In this document: piece after piece, positions 23,562 through 32,420 of the stretch
Numbering within the stretch: position 1 is the first letter of the stretch
Layout of the letters: the number at the start of each line of letters is the position of its first letter
Assembly (NCBI GenBank): GCA_964507445.1
Contig: CAZDQF010000021.1
Coordinates: 22,842 to 86,841, forward strand
DNA: 64,000 nt
Reading direction: 5' to 3'
Source of the DNA: GCA-2683135 sp964507445
GTDB lineage: Bacteria; Planctomycetota; GCA-002687715
Made by a program: the position numbers and the translations under genes
Notes under the pieces: generated by a model
The model's database searches: none
Seen by the model: the letters and a program-made list of their open reading frames with translations, nothing else
Told to the model about the DNA's origin: nothing

Positions 23562-26486
23562 ATGACGTCACGACCTTCCATCACCATCCTGCTCCTGGTC
23601 TTCACCGCCTTGGCGGGGCCCACCCCTGGTCAGGACGCGGATCAACTGGATGAGTGGTTGCTGAAGGCGGAGGACGCCTTCCAGCGAGGCCGCGACCGCA
23701 AAGGCCTCTCCTACGTGCGCAAGGTGATCGCCGCGTCCCCCATGGACGCGGAGGCGCTGGCGCTGGGCATCGGTCCGGCCATGAACGTGGGCGAGTACGA
23801 CCTCGCGAACCAGTGGTCGGAGGCGTGGGTGAAGGCCGGCCCCGATCCCCGCCGTGGCCGCCTTGCCCGCGCCCGGGTGCTGCTTCACCTGGGGCGACTG
23901 GAGGCCGTCGCCGAAGTGCTGAAGCCCCTGCTGGCCGCGGCCCCCGGCGCGGACGCGAGCGCCCCGAGCCTGGACTTCCAGGCCCGCGCCCTGATGGCCC
24001 GGGCTCACCTGCGTGGCGCCCGGCGAGGGGAGGCGGAGGCGCTGTTCGATTCTCTGGTGCAGGAAGCCAAGCGCGTGGTGGTCCGCGAACCCGGTGCGCT
24101 GGTGGCCCTGGCAGACGCCTATGTGTTCTTCCGGGGCCTGCGTGAGGCGGAGAAGGTCCTCCTCCAGGCGCAGAAGGCGGCGGCCAGGTCCGAGCCCATT
24201 GACCCGACCCCCTCCATGGCCCTGGCGGACCTCTATCTGGATCGGTTCTACATCCCCGGGGACGCCGTGACGGAGTACAAGGAGGCGCTCCAGGCGCGTC
24301 CTAGACTGGCGGCGGCGACCTGGGGGCTCCACCGGGCTTTCACGGCCTGGCAGAAGGGGGCGGAGGCCAACGACGCCCGCCGCCGGACCCTCACCACCAA
24401 CCCGAAGCACAAGGCGGCGCTCTGCGCGAAAGCAGCGGACAAGCTCGGAGACATGAGCCTGGACGAGGCTCAGGCCCTGCTGGATCAGGTCTTCGCCATC
24501 GACCCCACCCTGGAGGAGGGCCTGGCGTTGCAGGCGGTGCTGCACCGGTTCGCCAATCGGGAGGAGGAGGGGGCCGCGGCCTGGAAGCGCCTGACAGCGC
24601 TTTATCCGGAGCGCGGCAAGGGGCACCTGGTGGCGGCCCGGGTCCTCAATCAACGTCGGCGCTGGCCGGAGGCTCTGGCCGAGTGTCGTCTGGCAACCGC
24701 GCGGGCGCCGAAGGACCCGGAGGGATGGGATGAACTATCCCGCTACGCGTTCTTCCTGGGGTTGGAGGACGAGGGATACGCGGCCCTGCGCCGGGCGGAC
24801 GACGTGGATCGCTTCAGCCATCCGTGGCGGCGCAACATGTTCGAGAACCGCCGCGTCATCGGCAAGTACTACCGGGAGTTCGAGACCCGGCACTTCGTCC
24901 ACCGCGTCCATCGCAAGGAGCTGGACGCGTTCAAGCCGTATCTCATCCCGTTCTGCCGCAAGTCCTGGAACATCCTGACGAAGAAGTACGAGTTCGATCC
25001 ACCGGGGCTGGTCCACAAGCCTGGGAAGGTCCTCGTGGAGTGGTTCAAGGACCATGGCGACTTCTCCGTCCGCACCCTGGGCTTCACCCATCTCGGGGCC
25101 ACGGGGGTCTGCTTCGGGCCGTTCATCGGCATGAACTCCCCGGGCGCCCGTCGCCCTGGTGAGTTCTCATGGGCCAGGACCTTCCATCATGAGCTGGCCC
25201 ACACCATGACCGTGGGGCTGTCCAAGGGGCGCACTCCCCGCTGGCTGACGGAAGGTCTGAGCACCTACGAGGAGAAGTGCTTCAACCCGGCATGGGATCG
25301 TGGGCTTTATCGACAGCTGCACTCAGCCCTCGCCAACGACGACCTCTGCAAGGTGTTGACCTTCGACAGCAACTTCGGAGGCCCGCGGATCACCTTCGCG
25401 TACTTCCAGGGCGGCCTGGTCTGCGAGTGGATGGTGGAGCGGTTCGGCATGCCCAAGGTGCTGGCCATGCTCCGGGCGTACGGCGAGGACGGCACCACCG
25501 CGGAGATCCTCCCCAGCGTGCTCGAGATCACCCCTGAGGCCTTCGACGATGAGTTCGAGCAGTGGATCGCTGCGCGCATGGAGCCCGTCAAGCTGCAGCC
25601 GAGGCTGTCGCGGAAGGGCGTCTCGGAGCTCGAGAGCCGGCTGGCCGCGAAGCCTGACGACGGAGACGCGTTGATCGGTCTGGCCGTGGCCTACTCGGCG
25701 TCCAAGAACACCCTGGACGCTCAGGAGATGGTCTACCGGGCCGAACGGGCGGGCATCTCCGACCCGAGGCTCCACCTCGTGAAGGGGCGTATCGCGCTGG
25801 CGAACAAGGTGGACGGGGAGGCGCGCAAACAGCTCAAGCAGGCCCTGGACGGGGGGCTGGAGGATCATGACCTGCGCGTTTCCCTGGCGAACCTGGCGGA
25901 GCGCGCCGGGGACGCGGCGGAGGCGGTGGAGCATTGGAAGGCGGCCCTGGCCACCTTCCCCATGATCTCGGGCAGGACGGACCCCCGCACACAGCTCTCG
26001 CGTATCTGCGCAGGGACCGGCGACCTGGAGGGCGCCATCCGCTGGCTCGAGGAGCACGTCAGCGTCACCTACGAGGACCTGGAGGCGCGCAAGAAGCTCG
26101 TGGACTGGTATCGCAGCCGGGAGGACAAGGCAGCCATGAAGCGGCACCTCTCGGCCATGATCAACGTCTATCCACTGGACCGTTCCGTGCACGAAGGTCT
26201 GGGGGAGCTGTACCTGGAAGAGCGACGGGGGGATGACGCCGTGACCGAGTTCGAGGTCGCCCTGGCGCTTCAGCAGCTGACCCCGGAGCAGGACAGGAGC
26301 CCGGCGGACGAGGCGGGGCTGCGCGTCATGCTCGCCAAGGCGTTGATGCTGGATGAGGACAGCCTCGAAGAGGCCTCGGCGCAGGTGAAGCTGGCTTTGG
26401 AGTTGGTTCCCGGGCACGCTGAAGCGCGTTCGTTGAAGCGGATAATCGAAGCGGCTCGTGGGCCGGATGGGGTGGATCGCAAATGA
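23562..26486 (+). CDS. Secreted TPR protein with gluzincin metallopeptidase domain
   Basis: 974 residues. A signal peptide (TILLLVFTALAGPTPGQ) is followed by many TPR helices (about 30-430), a peptidase domain of the M1/MA-like kind (about 440-680) and more TPRs (about 690-960). The zinc site is complete: HELAH at residues 543-547 and the third ligand Glu564 in WLTEGLSTYEE. The signal sequence places it in the periplasm or outside. It is the first gene of a run with dnaA-like, tmk and holB and overlaps the dnaA-like gene by four bases (ATGA), an odd partnership for an exported protease. Confidence 0.85.
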   Translation: MTSRPSITILLLVFTALAGPTPGQDADQLDEWLLKAEDAFQRGRDRKGLSYVRKVIAASPMDAEALALGIGPAMNVGEYDLANQWSEAWVKAGPDPRRGRLARARVLLHLGRLEAVAEVLKPLLAAAPGADASAPSLDFQARALMARAHLRGARRGEAEALFDSLVQEAKRVVVREPGALVALADAYVFFRGLREAEKVLLQAQKAAARSEPIDPTPSMALADLYLDRFYIPGDAVTEYKEALQARPRLAAATWGLHRAFTAWQKGAEANDARRRTLTTNPKHKAALCAKAADKLGDMSLDEAQALLDQVFAIDPTLEEGLALQAVLHRFANREEEGAAAWKRLTALYPERGKGHLVAARVLNQRRRWPEALAECRLATARAPKDPEGWDELSRYAFFLGLEDEGYAALRRADDVDRFSHPWRRNMFENRRVIGKYYREFETRHFVHRVHRKELDAFKPYLIPFCRKSWNILTKKYEFDPPGLVHKPGKVLVEWFKDHGDFSVRTLGFTHLGATGVCFGPFIGMNSPGARRPGEFSWARTFHHELAHTMTVGLSKGRTPRWLTEGLSTYEEKCFNPAWDRGLYRQLHSALANDDLCKVLTFDSNFGGPRITFAYFQGGLVCEWMVERFGMPKVLAMLRAYGEDGTTAEILPSVLEITPEAFDDEFEQWIAARMEPVKLQPRLSRKGVSELESRLAAKPDDGDALIGLAVAYSASKNTLDAQEMVYRAERAGISDPRLHLVKGRIALANKVDGEARKQLKQALDGGLEDHDLRVSLANLAERAGDAAEAVEHWKAALATFPMISGRTDPRTQLSRICAGTGDLEGAIRWLEEHVSVTYEDLEARKKLVDWYRSREDKAAMKRHLSAMINVYPLDRSVHEGLGELYLEERRGDDAVTEFEVALALQQLTPEQDRSPADEAGLRVMLAKALMLDEDSLEEASAQVKLALELVPGHAEARSLKRIIEAARGPDGVDRK

Positions 26487-27811
26487 CCGTCGAGACCGTC
26501 GTCAAGGAAGCGTGGGGCCGCATCAGGTCACGGTTGGAGGCCGAGATCGGGACGCGGTTCTTCGAGATGTGGTTCGAGCGCAGCCAGGTCATGTCCCTGA
26601 AGCGAGGGGTCCTGGCCGTCGGCGTCCCGAACCTCTTCATCCGCGAGTGGGTGGAGGAGCACTACGGCGACGTCCTGAGCCGCATAGCCTCGGACGAGAT
26701 CGGTGCTCAGCTGAAGGTCGCCGTCAAGGTGGACCCGACCCTGTTCCGCGAGATGCGCGCGGAGACGGCGAAGATCGATGAGGCCGTGGAGCAGGCCGAG
26801 CCCGCTGACTCCAAGGACCTGACCTCGTTCATCGAGACCCCGGGCAACAAGATGGCCGTGGACGCCTTGCGCCATGTGACCGAGGGCAAGCACCCGCCCA
26901 TGAACCCGCTGGTCATCTGGGGGCCGGAGGGCTGCGGCAAGTCTCATCTGGCCTCCGCCGCGACGCGCCTGTTCCCCGAACGGACCACCATCTACCGGGT
27001 CACGGGGGAGGAGTTCGCTCGCCGGTTCGCCTGGAACCTGAAGACCCGGAAGATCGACGCCTTCCGGGATCAGGTGGGCGGCGCCGGGGCGCTCGTCCTG
27101 GACGAAGCCCAGAAGCTGGCGGGGAAGACCGTCACCCAGCGCGAGATCGGAGCTCTGATCCAGCGCCTCCAGGGTCGTGGCAAACAGGTCATCGTCTTCC
27201 TGGATCAGCACCCCAAGGACGTGCCGGACCTCGGTGAGGGGCTCGCGTCGGTGCTGATGTCCGGCATGTTGCTGCAGATCGATCCTCCCGGAGAGGCTGA
27301 CACGGTCCGCATCGTGGAGGCGCTGCTGGCCGGCTCCCGACGACGCATCCCAACGGACGTGGTGCGGGTCGTGGTGGATCGCGTGGGCGGGTCCGTCAAA
27401 CGTGTGGACCGGCTGGTGCGCAAGCTCTACGCCTTCGCCGGGTTGACCGGAGAGCCGGTGACCGCGTCGTTCCTGGAGGCTCACCTGGATGAGATCGTGG
27501 GCCCGGCGGACCCGGCGGACCGGCGCCTGGAGATCATCCTGTCGCTGGTGGAGGACCACTTCGCCGTGGATCGGGAGGCGCTGCTGTCCAAGCGCAAGAC
27601 GAAGGCCCTGACCGCTCCCCGAGGCGTGATCGTGTGGCTGCTGCGGGAGCACGGCGGGGAGACCTTCAAGGGGATCGGTCGACGGCTGGGGGGCCGCAGC
27701 CACACCTCGGTGTACCTCATGTACAAGAAGTGGTCAGAGCAGATCGCCGAGGACCCGCAGCTTCGTTCCCTGGTGAAGGAAGCGGGGCGGCGCATCATGA
27801 CCGCCGGTTAG
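26483..27811 (+). CDS. Divergent DnaA-family replication initiator homologue
   Basis: 442 residues with the DnaA layout: domain I (about 1-80, FFEMWFERSQV), short linker, AAA+ domain (about 110-330) and helix-turn-helix domain IV (about 345-435). Walker A is GPEGCGKS (147-154); Walker B is LVLDEAQ with Asp207/Glu208. Several hallmark residues differ: the box-VII positions equal to E. coli Arg281 and Arg285 (arginine finger) are Gly253 and Val257, the sensor-2 Arg334 position is Lys306, and the signature GGRDHTTV reads GGRSHTSV with Ser406 for Asp433. It may be the initiator of this lineage in altered form, or a paralogue with another job. No DnaA-box cluster was found beside it. It overlaps the upstream gene as ATGA and abuts tmk. 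Confidence 0.82.
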   Translation: MTVETVVKEAWGRIRSRLEAEIGTRFFEMWFERSQVMSLKRGVLAVGVPNLFIREWVEEHYGDVLSRIASDEIGAQLKVAVKVDPTLFREMRAETAKIDEAVEQAEPADSKDLTSFIETPGNKMAVDALRHVTEGKHPPMNPLVIWGPEGCGKSHLASAATRLFPERTTIYRVTGEEFARRFAWNLKTRKIDAFRDQVGGAGALVLDEAQKLAGKTVTQREIGALIQRLQGRGKQVIVFLDQHPKDVPDLGEGLASVLMSGMLLQIDPPGEADTVRIVEALLAGSRRRIPTDVVRVVVDRVGGSVKRVDRLVRKLYAFAGLTGEPVTASFLEAHLDEIVGPADPADRRLEIILSLVEDHFAVDREALLSKRKTKALTAPRGVIVWLLREHGGETFKGIGRRLGGRSHTSVYLMYKKWSEQIAEDPQLRSLVKEAGRRIMTAG

Positions 27812-28432
27812 ATGTTCATCGCGTTCGAGGGCATCGATGGGTGCGGCAAGTCCACCGCGCTGGCGGCAGTGGCGGATCGGTTGGCGGCTGAGGCCGGCGC
27901 GGCGCCTCTGTGCCTCCGGGAGCCGGGTTCCACGGCGTTGGGGGAGCGGGTCCGCAGCGCGCTCCTGGACCCCGCCACCGGCGACCTGACGGCCTGGTCC
28001 GAGGTCTGCCTCTTCACCGCGTGCAGAGCGGAGATGGTCGCGTCCCAGATCCGGCCTGCCCTGACCGGAGGACGGGACGTGCTCCTCGATCGCTACTTCT
28101 ACAGCACCCTGGCCTATCAGGGCCATGGAGCGGGTGCTGATCGAGAGCTCACCCGGAGGCTTCAACTGGAGGCCGTGGGGGGGCTGGAGCCTGACCTCAT
28201 CCTGTTGCTGGACCTTGACGCCACGATCGCCTCCGGTCGTCGCTCCGGTGACGACGACCGGATGGAGGCCAAGGGGCTCGAGTTCCTGGAGCGGGTGCGT
28301 GGTGGGTTCCTGGAGCTGGCGTCGACGGACTCGGGGCGCTGGCGGGTGCTGGACGGCGCGCTACCCCCGGAGGAGGTGGCCGCCCTTGCCTGGCAGGCGG
28401 TGCAAGCGACTCGCGATAGAATCCGCCCATGA
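27812..28432 (+). CDS. tmk: Thymidylate kinase
   Basis: Phosphorylates dTMP to dTDP with ATP, a needed step in dTTP supply. The 206-residue protein has P-loop FEGIDGCGKST (residues 5-15), the dTMP-binding REPGST segment, the DRY motif followed by FYSTLAYQG, and a lid region with RSGDDDR. Length is usual. ATG begins on the base after the dnaA-like stop, and the 3' end overlaps holB as ATGA; tmk-holB is a common bacterial pair. Confidence 0.95.
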   Translation: MFIAFEGIDGCGKSTALAAVADRLAAEAGAAPLCLREPGSTALGERVRSALLDPATGDLTAWSEVCLFTACRAEMVASQIRPALTGGRDVLLDRYFYSTLAYQGHGAGADRELTRRLQLEAVGGLEPDLILLLDLDATIASGRRSGDDDRMEAKGLEFLERVRGGFLELASTDSGRWRVLDGALPPEEVAALAWQAVQATRDRIRP

Positions 28433-29388
28433 CGTTCCTGGAGGATGTGGTCGGGCATGAGGACGTGCGAGCCCACCTGCGACGCATGCTGGAGGCCGAT
28501 CGCGTGCCCAACGGCGTCCTCCTCCACGGCGCTTCCGGCCGGGGCAAGCGCACCCTGGCCACCGCCTTCGCGCGGGTCCTGGTGGGAGCCGCCGCGGACG
28601 ATCACCCGGACCTGTTCATGGTCACCCGTGAAGAGAACCAACGCCTCATCGGGATCGACCGGGTGCGGGCCCTGAAGGAGGAGTTCTCCCTCACGCCGGT
28701 CCAAGCCACCCGCAGGGCGGCGGTGGTGGTGGACGCGGAACGCCTGACCGGGGAAGCGGGGAATGCGCTGCTCAAGTTGCTGGAGGAGCCGCCGCCTCAC
28801 AGCCACCTGATCCTCACCGCTCGTGACCGCGGGGCTGTCATGGAGACCCTGGTCTCCCGCTGTCGCCCGCTGCGGGTGCCGCCGCTCTCCTCCCGTCAGG
28901 TGGTGGACTTCCTCAAGTCCCGAGGGGTGGCGGAGGAGCGCGCGGCGCTGCTGGCCATGGTGGCGGACGGGCGGCCCGGTCATGCCATGAGCCTGGCGGA
29001 GGCCGAGTTCGAGGAGCGGGTGCTGGGGCCGGCCCTGCGACTCCTGGCGCCCGGGGCGGAGGTCTCCCTGGCGGCGGAGGAGATCAACGGGCTGGTGCGA
29101 GAAGGGACGAAGAAACCGGAGGCCGCCAGGGATCGGGCGCGGACCGTCCTGGACTGCGCGGCGTGGTTCCTCCGAGGAGCGCTCAAGGAGGCCAACGGTG
29201 CGCGCGGCGGCGATGCCGTGCTGTCCCTGCTGGAATCGCCCCTGCGGGATGCCATCGCGGGCCGGGATTCGAAGGTCGTGGAGCGCCAGCTCGAGGCGCT
29301 GCTCAGAGCCCAGCAGGACATCGACAGGAACGTGTCTCTGGATGTGCTGCTGTCGGATCTGGTCCCGTCCATGTCGTCGCGGGTCTGA
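28429..29388 (+). CDS. holB: DNA polymerase III delta' subunit
   Basis: Part of the clamp loader that places the beta sliding clamp on DNA. In 319 residues it shows a P-loop-like GASGRGKRT (about 35-43), the sequence HPDL, the region with TGEAGNALLKLLEEPP typical of delta'/DnaX and the SRC motif (LVSRCRPL) that supplies the arginine finger. The four-cysteine zinc module normally found between the P-loop and HPDL is absent: only about ten residues lie there and none is Cys. Coupled to tmk by ATGA overlap. Confidence 0.9.
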   Translation: MTFLEDVVGHEDVRAHLRRMLEADRVPNGVLLHGASGRGKRTLATAFARVLVGAAADDHPDLFMVTREENQRLIGIDRVRALKEEFSLTPVQATRRAAVVVDAERLTGEAGNALLKLLEEPPPHSHLILTARDRGAVMETLVSRCRPLRVPPLSSRQVVDFLKSRGVAEERAALLAMVADGRPGHAMSLAEAEFEERVLGPALRLLAPGAEVSLAAEEINGLVREGTKKPEAARDRARTVLDCAAWFLRGALKEANGARGGDAVLSLLESPLRDAIAGRDSKVVERQLEALLRAQQDIDRNVSLDVLLSDLVPSMSSRV

Positions 29389-29465
29389 TTCAGGTCCCGC
29401 GTTTTCCGGCCAGATGGTAGAACGGAAATACGCGGCGCGACTTAGCGACCCGACCACTTCGACCG

Positions 29466-29840
29466 ATGTCCGACGAAACCAAGCGGAAGATCCGTGACTT
29501 GGTGCGGCAGGATCCGCACTATCCGGCCCAGGCCTACTACTTCACCCTGGAGGCCCTCAGCTACACGCTGGAGGAGCTGAAGAAGTCCGGCCACGAGGGG
29601 CACATCGACGGCGTGCAGCTGCTCTTCGGCATGCGCGACTACGGCCGCCGCCTGTTTGGCTTTCTGGGCGCCGCGGTGCTGCGTGAGTGGCGCGTCAGCG
29701 AGACCTCGGACTTCGGGGAGATCGTCTTCCGGTTGGTGGACGCGGAGCTGCTCTCGAAGCAGGAGTCGGACACGCGAGAGGACTTCGAGTCCGTGTTCGA
29801 TCTCGAGGGCGCGTTCGAGGAGACGTTTCTCCACGCCTGA
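29466..29840 (+). CDS. Minf_1886-family protein (Planctomycetes/Verrucomicrobia-restricted)
   Basis: 124 residues with the family pattern: an N-terminal DPHYPAQAYYFTLEAL-type segment, a central GVQLLFGMRDYGRRLFG-like stretch and C-terminal SDFGEIVFRLVD. The family is known from Planctomycetes and Verrucomicrobia; its function is unknown. No signal peptide or membrane segment, so cytoplasmic. It follows holB by 77 bases and converges on the S41 protease gene 31 bases downstream. Confidence 0.8.
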   Translation: MSDETKRKIRDLVRQDPHYPAQAYYFTLEALSYTLEELKKSGHEGHIDGVQLLFGMRDYGRRLFGFLGAAVLREWRVSETSDFGEIVFRLVDAELLSKQESDTREDFESVFDLEGAFEETFLHA

Positions 29841-29871
29841 GCCCGGCGCTGCCGCCGACCCCGGACCTGGG

Positions 29872-32325
29872 TCACTTGTCTTCCGATTCGGCGTCGGGCT
29901 TGACCGGCTCCGGGATGTCCTTGGCGATGGACGCATACTCCGGCACGCTGCCCATCTCGATGTTGCTCATGCGCAGCGCGTGGCTGAGGGCGCGCTGCAG
30001 CTGCCGGTCCTCCAGGAAGTCGGCGGTCAGCTCCTGGCCTCGCAGGTCCGAGGCCTGACGGCGCACCTCCCTGCGTAGGATGCGGCGGACGTCACCCTCG
30101 GGCAGGGGGGTCTCCAGCTTCTTGAACAGCTCGTCGAAGTCGGGGTACTGGGAGGCGTCCTGGTTGTCGGAGACGGCCAGCCGCTGCGTCAACTCCGGGG
30201 CCTTCTTGGCCAGGGCCTTGGCGTAGTCGCTCACCAGGTCCCCCTCCATGAGCCGCGTCCATTCCTCCACCTTCCATCCCTCGAATGTGTCCTGTTTGAT
30301 CACCTCGTCGGGGAGCACGCCCCCCTTCCTGGTGACCTTGCCCTCCTTGTCTCGTTCCTTGTGGATGCTGCGACCGGAGGGGAGGTAGTAACGACCCACG
30401 GTGAGCTTGACCTCGGGCCCTGCGTCGTAACGGCCGTTCTTGTTGGCGTCCGTGTAAGGCTCGCCAGCGTCGTAGGCCCCGTTGCTGTTCCCGTCTTCGT
30501 ACGCCTCGCCGTCGTCTCGTTTGCCGTTGCCGTTGGAGTCCGTGAAGGGCTCGCCCTTGTCCCACCGCCCGTTGAGGCGCTTGCGGTCGTCGAACGGTTC
30601 GCCGGCGTCCCAGCGGCCGTTCTCGTTGAGGTCCTGGTACGGCTCGCCCTCGTCACGGAATCCGTTGCCGCGCGGTTGATCCGTGAAGCGCTCGGAGGCG
30701 CGGGAGTCCAGCTCGAAGAAGCGCTGCACGGAGCCCTTCCCGAAGGTCCGTTCCCCGATGACCGTGGCTCGCTTGTGGTCCTGGAGAGCGCCGGAGACGA
30801 TCTCGCTGGCCGACGCGGAGTAGCCGTTGGTCAGGACGATGAGGGGGCAGCGCCGCACGCGGCCGGGCTCCCGGGAGTACAGGCTCTTCTTGGGCGCGAT
30901 GCGGGTGTTGCGCCCCTCCCAGTAGCAGATCTCCTGGCGGCCGTCCAAGAACTTGCCGGCCACCTCCTGGGCGGCGCGGAGGTAGCCCCCGGAGTTGTTG
31001 CGCAGGTCGAGGATGAGGGCCTTCATGCCTCGGGCCTCCATGCGGTCCAGGGCGTCCTCCAGCTCCTGCGCGGTCTTGGCGCCGAAGGTGGTCAGCTCGG
31101 CGTAGCCGATCTTCCCCGGGAGCAGGTCGTAGTTGACCGTGGGGATGCGGATCATGGCGCGGGCGATCTCGAACGTACGGACCTTGTTCCATCCCTTGCG
31201 GTAGATGTCCAGGGTCACCTTGGTGCCGGCGGGGCCCTTCAGCCGCTTGGTGATCTCGTTGAGCGGCGAGCCCATGGTGTCCCACCCGTCCACGCGGACG
31301 ATGCGGTCGCCGGAGCGGAGGTCGTGGGTGTAGGCAGGGCCCGAGTAGATCGGGCGCACGATGAAGATGCGCTGATCCTGGTCCAGGTTCACGTAGGCGC
31401 CGATCCCGCCGTAGGTGGGGTTCAGGTCGAACTCCCAGTCCGCCACCTCGGTGGCGGAGAGGAAGGTGGAGTGGGGATCAAGGGTCTGGACGAGCCCTCG
31501 CGCGGCGGCGTCGATCAGCTCCTCTCGGGTGTAGCGGTCGCCGTCCTGGTGGAGCTCCTTGACCATGAGCATGAGCTCCTGGAGCAGATCCAGTCGGGGG
31601 TCGACGCTGCCGTTCGGTGACTCCTCCCGGCTGCGGCGCACGCTCTGGAGCGCCAGCCGCTTCCACTCGTCGATCTTCAGGTGGAGCGCCGCGATGCGTC
31701 CTCTGGGAGAGGACTCGCTGCTCAGCTCCTCCAGCACGGAGCGGGCGACGTCCACCTGGCCGATGTCGGCGAGGGACAGGGCTCCGGCGACCCTGTTCTC
31801 TTCGATGCGAGACTCCATGAGGGCCTGCAGCGTGTCCCGTGCCTTCATGCGGTTGGTGTTGTCGAGGGTGTAGACGGCGCGGGCGATGGCGGCCTTCACC
31901 GAGCCGCTCATGGGCTGGTTCAGGAGGCCCGCCAGGGCGCTGCCGGCGTCCGCGTCCGCTTCCGCGGAGAGCAGGTCGCAGCAGACCTGGCGGAGCCCGT
32001 CGTCGCCGTCCGAGCGCACGATGGCCACCACCGCCTCGGCCCCCGTCCCGTCGTCCTCGCCCATCTCCATGAGGGCCCGGGCGCATCCGTACTGGACCTT
32101 GGGGGATGAGTCGCTGAGGCCCGCTCGGAGGGCCGGGACCGCCTCTTCTCCGAGCATGACGAGCTGGTCCGTGATGCCGGTCAGGCGAGAGGCTTCGGTG
32201 GTCCGCAGCTTGCCCAGCAGGCGTTCGGCCTGGACCTCCGGGTCATCTTCCTGGCCGACGAGAGCGGCGGACAGCAAGAACAAGCAGCCTGAGATGGTGG
32301 CGATGTGTAGGACCCGGTCCCGCAT
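29872..32325 (-). CDS. S41 C-terminal processing protease with HEAT-like and calcium-loop-like repeats
   Basis: 817 residues. Signal peptide (ATISGCLFLLSAALVG), HEAT-like helical repeats (about 25-230), PDZ domain (about 300-385, GIGAYVNLD and RSGDRIVRVDG) and S41 protease domain. The catalytic dyad is visible: Ser505 in GYSASASE and Lys530 in TFGKGSVQ, spaced 25 residues as in Prc. Between GKGSVQ and the next conserved strand (KLTVGRYYLPSGR) lies an insertion of about 95 residues (545-640) with about six 15-16-residue units of the form D-x-N-x-N-G-x-x-D-x-GE, like calcium-binding EF-hand or dockerin loops. ATG 32325 has AAGGAG six bases upstream; the open frame extends further but without a signal peptide. 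Likely one transcript with the transglutaminase-like gene 95 bases upstream. Confidence 0.88.
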   Translation of the reverse strand: MRDRVLHIATISGCLFLLSAALVGQEDDPEVQAERLLGKLRTTEASRLTGITDQLVMLGEEAVPALRAGLSDSSPKVQYGCARALMEMGEDDGTGAEAVVAIVRSDGDDGLRQVCCDLLSAEADADAGSALAGLLNQPMSGSVKAAIARAVYTLDNTNRMKARDTLQALMESRIEENRVAGALSLADIGQVDVARSVLEELSSESSPRGRIAALHLKIDEWKRLALQSVRRSREESPNGSVDPRLDLLQELMLMVKELHQDGDRYTREELIDAAARGLVQTLDPHSTFLSATEVADWEFDLNPTYGGIGAYVNLDQDQRIFIVRPIYSGPAYTHDLRSGDRIVRVDGWDTMGSPLNEITKRLKGPAGTKVTLDIYRKGWNKVRTFEIARAMIRIPTVNYDLLPGKIGYAELTTFGAKTAQELEDALDRMEARGMKALILDLRNNSGGYLRAAQEVAGKFLDGRQEICYWEGRNTRIAPKKSLYSREPGRVRRCPLIVLTNGYSASASEIVSGALQDHKRATVIGERTFGKGSVQRFFELDSRASERFTDQPRGNGFRDEGEPYQDLNENGRWDAGEPFDDRKRLNGRWDKGEPFTDSNGNGKRDDGEAYEDGNSNGAYDAGEPYTDANKNGRYDAGPEVKLTVGRYYLPSGRSIHKERDKEGKVTRKGGVLPDEVIKQDTFEGWKVEEWTRLMEGDLVSDYAKALAKKAPELTQRLAVSDNQDASQYPDFDELFKKLETPLPEGDVRRILRREVRRQASDLRGQELTADFLEDRQLQRALSHALRMSNIEMGSVPEYASIAKDIPEPVKPDAESEDK
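30400..30690 (-). repeat. Coding repeats of a DxNxNG calcium-loop-like unit
   Basis: About six consecutive 45-48-base units inside the S41 protease gene encode DLNENGRWDAGE-like loops (others: DSNGNGKRDDGE, DGNSNGAYDAGE, DANKNGRYDAG). One unit, DRKRLNGRWDKGE, is degenerate. Confidence 0.8.
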
Positions 32326-32420
32326 GTGGCGCTCCTTCTGGATCTGCCCGACGCGGCGAGCACCGGACAGCGAGAGACATGGTAACCGCCGGAGCGGTGT
32401 CTTACTCGTCCCTCGGGGGC

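Noticed and set aside
26200..28000. Replication origin near the dnaA-like gene
   Set aside because: No cluster of TTATCCACA-like boxes, no AT-rich unwinding stretch and no dnaN; the gene is embedded in an operon without intergenic space.
28417..28422. TAGAAT as a -10 for holB
   Set aside because: It lies within the tmk coding end and has no -35 at 16-18 bases; holB is already coupled to tmk.
30361..31620. 419-codon plus-strand open frame opposite the S41 protease
   Set aside because: Antisense to a complete protease with conserved catalytic dyad; Val/Gly/Ala-rich without motif.
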